From JBQLZQ01 sp052168355 (GTDB taxonomy: Bacteria; Pseudomonadota; Alphaproteobacteria; DSM-16000; Inquilinaceae): a stretch of DNA of 44,118 bases. The translations under genes were made by a program, and so were the position numbers. Below the pieces are notes generated by a model. It saw nothing but the letters and a program-made list of their open reading frames with translations. It was not told where the DNA came from and ran no database searches. The DNA lies in the NCBI GenBank assembly GCA_052168355.1, contig JBQLZQ010000071.1, positions 1 through 44,118 on the forward strand, in the 5' to 3' direction. This document shows, one piece after another, positions 41,025 through 44,118 of the stretch (the stretch's first letter is position 1; every line of letters begins with the position of its first letter).

Positions 41025-43706
41025 ATGCAAACCGCCCCACCTTCCGCTGTTTCTGGCCGCACCGCCGGTGAGATTCGGACCACTTTTCTGGATTTCTTCG
41101 CCGAGCGGGGGCACGAGATCGTGCCGTCGAGCCCGCTGGTACCGCGCAACGACCCCACCCTCCTGTTTACCAATGCCGGTATGGTTCAGTTCAAGGACGT
41201 GTTCACCGGCAGCGAAGCACGACCCTACGCGCGGGCGGTGACCTCCCAGAAATGCGTGCGGGCCGGCGGCAAGCACAACGACTTGGAAAATGTCGGCTAT
41301 ACCGCCCGCCATCACACCTTTTTCGAGATGCTCGGCAATTTCTCGTTCGGCGACTATTTCAAGGATGTCGCCATCGAGCAGGCCTGGACCCTGTTGACCC
41401 GGGTCTACGGGTTGCCGGCCGACCGGTTGCTGGTCACCGTCTATGCCGAGGATGACGAGGCGGCGGATCTGTGGCGACGGATCGCCGGGCTGGGCGACGA
41501 CCGGATTATCCGCATCGCCACATCCGACAATTTCTGGGCCATGGGCGACACCGGTCCGTGCGGTCCATGTTCGGAAATCTTCTACGATCACGGGGCGCAC
41601 GTGCCCGGCGGCCCGCCCGGCAGTCCGGACGAGGATGGTGATCGCTTCATCGAGATCTGGAACCTGGTCTTCATGCAGTACGAGCAGGTGACGGCGGCCG
41701 AACGGGTCGACCTGCCGCGACCGTCGATCGACACCGGCATGGGGCTGGAGAGGGTCGCCGCGGTGCTCCAGGGCAAGCACGACAATTACGACATCGATCT
41801 GATGCGCGCCCTGATCGAGGCGTCGGCGTCGGCCACCGGCGTGGCCGCCGACGGGGCCCACGCGGTGTCCCACCGGGTCATCGCCGATCATCTGCGCAGC
41901 ACGGCCTTCCTCATCGCCGACGGCGTGCTGCCGTCCAACGAGGGGCGGGGCTATGTGCTGCGCCGGATCATGCGCCGGGCCATGCGTCACGCCCACATGC
42001 TGGGCGCGCGCGATCCCGTCATGTGGCGGCTGGTGCCGGCGCTGGTCGGCCAGATGGGTTCGGCCTATGGGGAGCTTGGCCGGGCCGAGGCGCTGATCAC
42101 CGAGACCCTCAAGCTGGAGGAGGACCGGTTTCGCGCCACCCTCGACCGGGGCTTGCGGCTGTTGGAAGAGGAGTCGGCCAAGGTGCCGTCGGGCGGCGCA
42201 TTGCCGGGCGAGGTGGCCTTCCGCCTGTACGACACCTTCGGTTTCCCGCTGGACCTGACCCAGGACGTGCTGCGCGGCGAGGGCAAGTCCGTCGACACCG
42301 CCGGGTTCGACGTGGCCATGGAGCGCCAGCGCGCCGAGGCCCGGCGGAGCTGGTCGGGGTCCGGCGATACGGCCACGGACCGGATCTGGTTTTCGCTGCG
42401 CGAGCGCGTCGGGGCGACGGAGTTTCTGGGGTATGAGACGGAGGAGGCCGAGGGCGTGGTCCTGGCCCTGGTGGTCGACGGCGCGTCGGTTGACCGCGCC
42501 GATACCGGCGACGCCGTTTCCATCGTCACCAATCAGACGCCTTTCTATGCCGAGTCGGGCGGTCAGGTGGGCGACGCCGGTGTGTTCTTCGCCGCCGAGG
42601 GGGCCGAGGTCGCGGTCGACGATACTCAGAAAAAGGTCGGCGATCTGTGGGTTCACGCCGGGACCGTCCGTCGCGGGGCGGTTTCGGTCGGCGATGCCTT
42701 GTCCATGCGGGTCGACCGCGACCGGCGGCGGGCCATTCGCGCCAATCACTCGGCTACCCATCTGCTGCACGAAGCGCTGCGGCGGCGGTTGGGCGACCAT
42801 GTCACCCAGAAGGGGTCGCTGGTGGCCCCCGACCGGCTACGGTTCGACATCAGCCAGCCGCGCGCCATGACCGCCGATGAACTGATCGCCATCGAGGGCG
42901 AGGTCAATGAACGTGTGCGGGAGAACGCGGCCGTCGAGACGCGGCTGATGAGCCCCGACGCGGCCATGGCCGAGGGGGCCATGGCGTTGTTCGGCGAGAA
43001 GTACGGCGACACGGTACGGGTGGTGGGCATGGGCCGCGACGGCAACCGACCCTATTCCATGGAACTGTGCGGCGGCACCCATGTGGCCCGCACGGGCGAG
43101 ATCGGGACGTTCAAGATCGTGTCGGAATCGGCCGTCGGGGCCGGGCTGCGTCGGATCGAGGCCGTTACCGGGGCCGCCGCCGTCGATCTTTTCGCCCGTC
43201 AGGAAGCGCTGCTGGCCGATGCGGCGGCCATCCTGCGCACGGTGCCGGCGGACCTGCCGGCGCGCCTGTCGGCCCTGGTGGAGGAACGCCGCGCCCTGGA
43301 TCGCGAAGTGGCGTCGCTGCGGCGAAAGCTGGCCAGCGGCGGTCCGGCGGCACCGGCGGACACTTTTCGCGATGTCGGCGGGTTGCCGTTTGCCGGGCGG
43401 GTCGTGGACGGCGTCACGGCGCGGGATCTCAAGCCCATGGCCGATGAACTCAAGGGCCGGATCGGATCGGGCGTGGTGGCGCTGGTCGGGGTGGCGGATG
43501 GCAAGGGGTCGCTGGTGGTCGGCGTGACCGACGATCTGATCGGCCGGGTCAGCGCGATCGATCTGGTGCGGGCAGGGGCGACGGCCCTGGGCGGCAAGGG
43601 CGGCGGCGGCCGCCCCGACATGGCCCAGGCCGGAGGGCCCGACGCGGCCGGAGCGGAACACGCCTTGACGGCGGTCGAACAGGCGCTTGTCCAGGCCCTG
43701 GGCTGA
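41025..43706 (+). CDS. alaS: Alanyl-tRNA synthetase AlaS
   Basis: An 893-residue AlaS that charges tRNA-Ala. Catalytic domain: RTTFLDFFAERGHEIVPSSPLVPRNDPTLLFTNAGMVQFKDVF and KHNDLENVGYTARHHTFFEMLGNFSFGDYFK. Editing domain zinc motifs: NHSATHLLHEAL and ELCGGTHVARTGEIG. The C-terminal C-Ala end has GGKGGGGRPDMAQAGG. ATG 41025 (MQTAPPSAVSG) gives the normal length; a longer frame to 40878 is not supported. The spacer after recA (242 bp) shows nothing clear. Confidence 0.98.
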   Translation: MQTAPPSAVSGRTAGEIRTTFLDFFAERGHEIVPSSPLVPRNDPTLLFTNAGMVQFKDVFTGSEARPYARAVTSQKCVRAGGKHNDLENVGYTARHHTFFEMLGNFSFGDYFKDVAIEQAWTLLTRVYGLPADRLLVTVYAEDDEAADLWRRIAGLGDDRIIRIATSDNFWAMGDTGPCGPCSEIFYDHGAHVPGGPPGSPDEDGDRFIEIWNLVFMQYEQVTAAERVDLPRPSIDTGMGLERVAAVLQGKHDNYDIDLMRALIEASASATGVAADGAHAVSHRVIADHLRSTAFLIADGVLPSNEGRGYVLRRIMRRAMRHAHMLGARDPVMWRLVPALVGQMGSAYGELGRAEALITETLKLEEDRFRATLDRGLRLLEEESAKVPSGGALPGEVAFRLYDTFGFPLDLTQDVLRGEGKSVDTAGFDVAMERQRAEARRSWSGSGDTATDRIWFSLRERVGATEFLGYETEEAEGVVLALVVDGASVDRADTGDAVSIVTNQTPFYAESGGQVGDAGVFFAAEGAEVAVDDTQKKVGDLWVHAGTVRRGAVSVGDALSMRVDRDRRRAIRANHSATHLLHEALRRRLGDHVTQKGSLVAPDRLRFDISQPRAMTADELIAIEGEVNERVRENAAVETRLMSPDAAMAEGAMALFGEKYGDTVRVVGMGRDGNRPYSMELCGGTHVARTGEIGTFKIVSESAVGAGLRRIEAVTGAAAVDLFARQEALLADAAAILRTVPADLPARLSALVEERRALDREVASLRRKLASGGPAAPADTFRDVGGLPFAGRVVDGVTARDLKPMADELKGRIGSGVVALVGVADGKGSLVVGVTDDLIGRVSAIDLVRAGATALGGKGGGGRPDMAQAGGPDAAGAEHALTAVEQALVQALG

Positions 43707-43760
43707 CAGCGCGGCCATGCCCAGGGACAGCCGATTTTCAACCAACGAAAGGTCATCAGC

Positions 43761-44042
43761 ATGAAGACGATCGCAGCCGGATTGGCGGTTGCCTTGGCGC
43801 TTGGCGTTGCGCCGGCCGCGGCGCAGCAGCAGCAGACGCCGCCGGCGGCCACCGCCGGGCAAGAACAAACGGAAGTGACGTTGACGGAGTTGCTCAACCG
43901 TTTGGTACAGCGCGGCTATTCGCGCTACAGGGACATTCGGCGGGTCGGCGACACCTATGTGATCGACGTCACGACCCGCGATTTCCGCGAGATCACCTTG
44001 GAAGCCGATGCCGTCACGGGCGAGATCCGCGAATTGCCGTGA
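43761..44042 (+). CDS. Small periplasmic PepSY-like protein
   Basis: A 93-residue protein with a signal peptide (MKTIAAGLAVALALGVAPAAA, cleavage before QQQQ) and a single PepSY-like domain: VTLTELLNRLVQRGYSRYRDIRRVGDTYVIDV then REITLEADAVTGEIRELP. PepSY domains often inhibit proteases or sense wall conditions; the role is not known here. GAAAGG lies upstream of the ATG. It follows alaS by 54 bp and may share its transcript. Confidence 0.8.
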   Translation: MKTIAAGLAVALALGVAPAAAQQQQTPPAATAGQEQTEVTLTELLNRLVQRGYSRYRDIRRVGDTYVIDVTTRDFREITLEADAVTGEIRELP

Positions 44043-44076
44043 GCAACGGCTTCAAGACAGTCTTCTAGAGCAGGAT

Positions 44077-44116
44077 CGCCTTGGGTGGAATCGCTTCGGC
44101 GATCCCACCCAAGGCG
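44077..44116. repeat. Palindromic intergenic repeat at the window end
   Basis: CGCCTTGGGTGG pairs with CCACCCAAGGCG; after one A-C mismatch, ATCGC pairs with GCGAT around a TTCG tetraloop. No T-run is visible inside the window. The preceding TCTAGAGCAGGATCG text resembles dispersed repeats seen in alphaproteobacterial spacers. It may act as a terminator for alaS and the PepSY gene or be a repeat family member; the window ends too soon to tell. Confidence 0.65.
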
Positions 44117-44118
44117 TG

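Overview
The window is high-GC DNA from an alphaproteobacterium, most likely a relative of the Rhodospirillales. The clues are FliX, CckA, a MotE-like protein next to fliM, a DUF6468-type gene, an FlhB C-terminal-domain paralogue (FhlB), the Cys-poor form of DksA, and a cckA-recA-alaS order. No RNA gene or CRISPR array is visible. Gene names rest on reading the proteins by eye; no database search was run.

Layout. (1) 1-2899, plus strand: the end of an upstream gene (probably flagellin) with a strong terminator, a FlaG-like gene, fliD and fliS. (2) 3028-5965: a complete 2,938-bp transposon with 21-bp terminal inverted repeats and an 8-bp target duplication. It carries a DDE transposase and three passenger genes (a HigA-like HTH/ImmA-type protease, an unknown partner, a small basic KGG protein). 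It sits in the last codons of the next gene. (3) 5961-9791, minus strand: a DegT-type aminotransferase and a large TPR/O-GlcNAc-transferase-like (SPINDLY) glycosyltransferase, together a likely flagellin-glycosylation pair. (4) 9907-15487, minus strand: flgI-flgJ-flgN-flgK-flgL-fliW. (5) 15742-18162: fliX, dksA and, on the minus strand, a degenerate GGDEF/EAL-like protein. (6) 18722-22104, minus strand: flgF-flgG-flgA-flgH with a clear terminator. (7) 22387-30814, plus strand: fliL-fliM-DUF6468-motE-like, cheY, cheZ, and a 1,243-residue secreted TPR protein. (8) 30954-33403, minus strand: csrA, then a 272-bp palindromic element, then fhlB, an unknown gene, fliO and fliP. (9) 33611-39540, plus strand: flgB-flgC-fliE-fliQ-fliR-flhB and cckA. 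(10) 39697-44042: recA, alaS and a small PepSY-like periplasmic protein; the window ends in a palindromic repeat.

How it works together. Most genes build the flagellum: rod, P and L rings, hook-filament junction, filament cap, export gate, switch and stator support. Others tune it: CheY and CheZ for switching, and CsrA with FliW, which in other bacteria couple flagellin translation to export. CckA is the top of the CckA-ChpT-CtrA phosphorelay. Several intergenic regions carry CtrA-like sites (TTTA-N7-TTAA or TTAACCAT), so CtrA may coordinate these operons.

Best leads for novelty: the nested palindrome between csrA and fhlB, whose two sub-hairpins show GGA triloops; the transposon cargo module and its stop-codon-donating insertion; the giant TPR protein; and the catalytically dead EAL-like protein. 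None is proven to be a new system.
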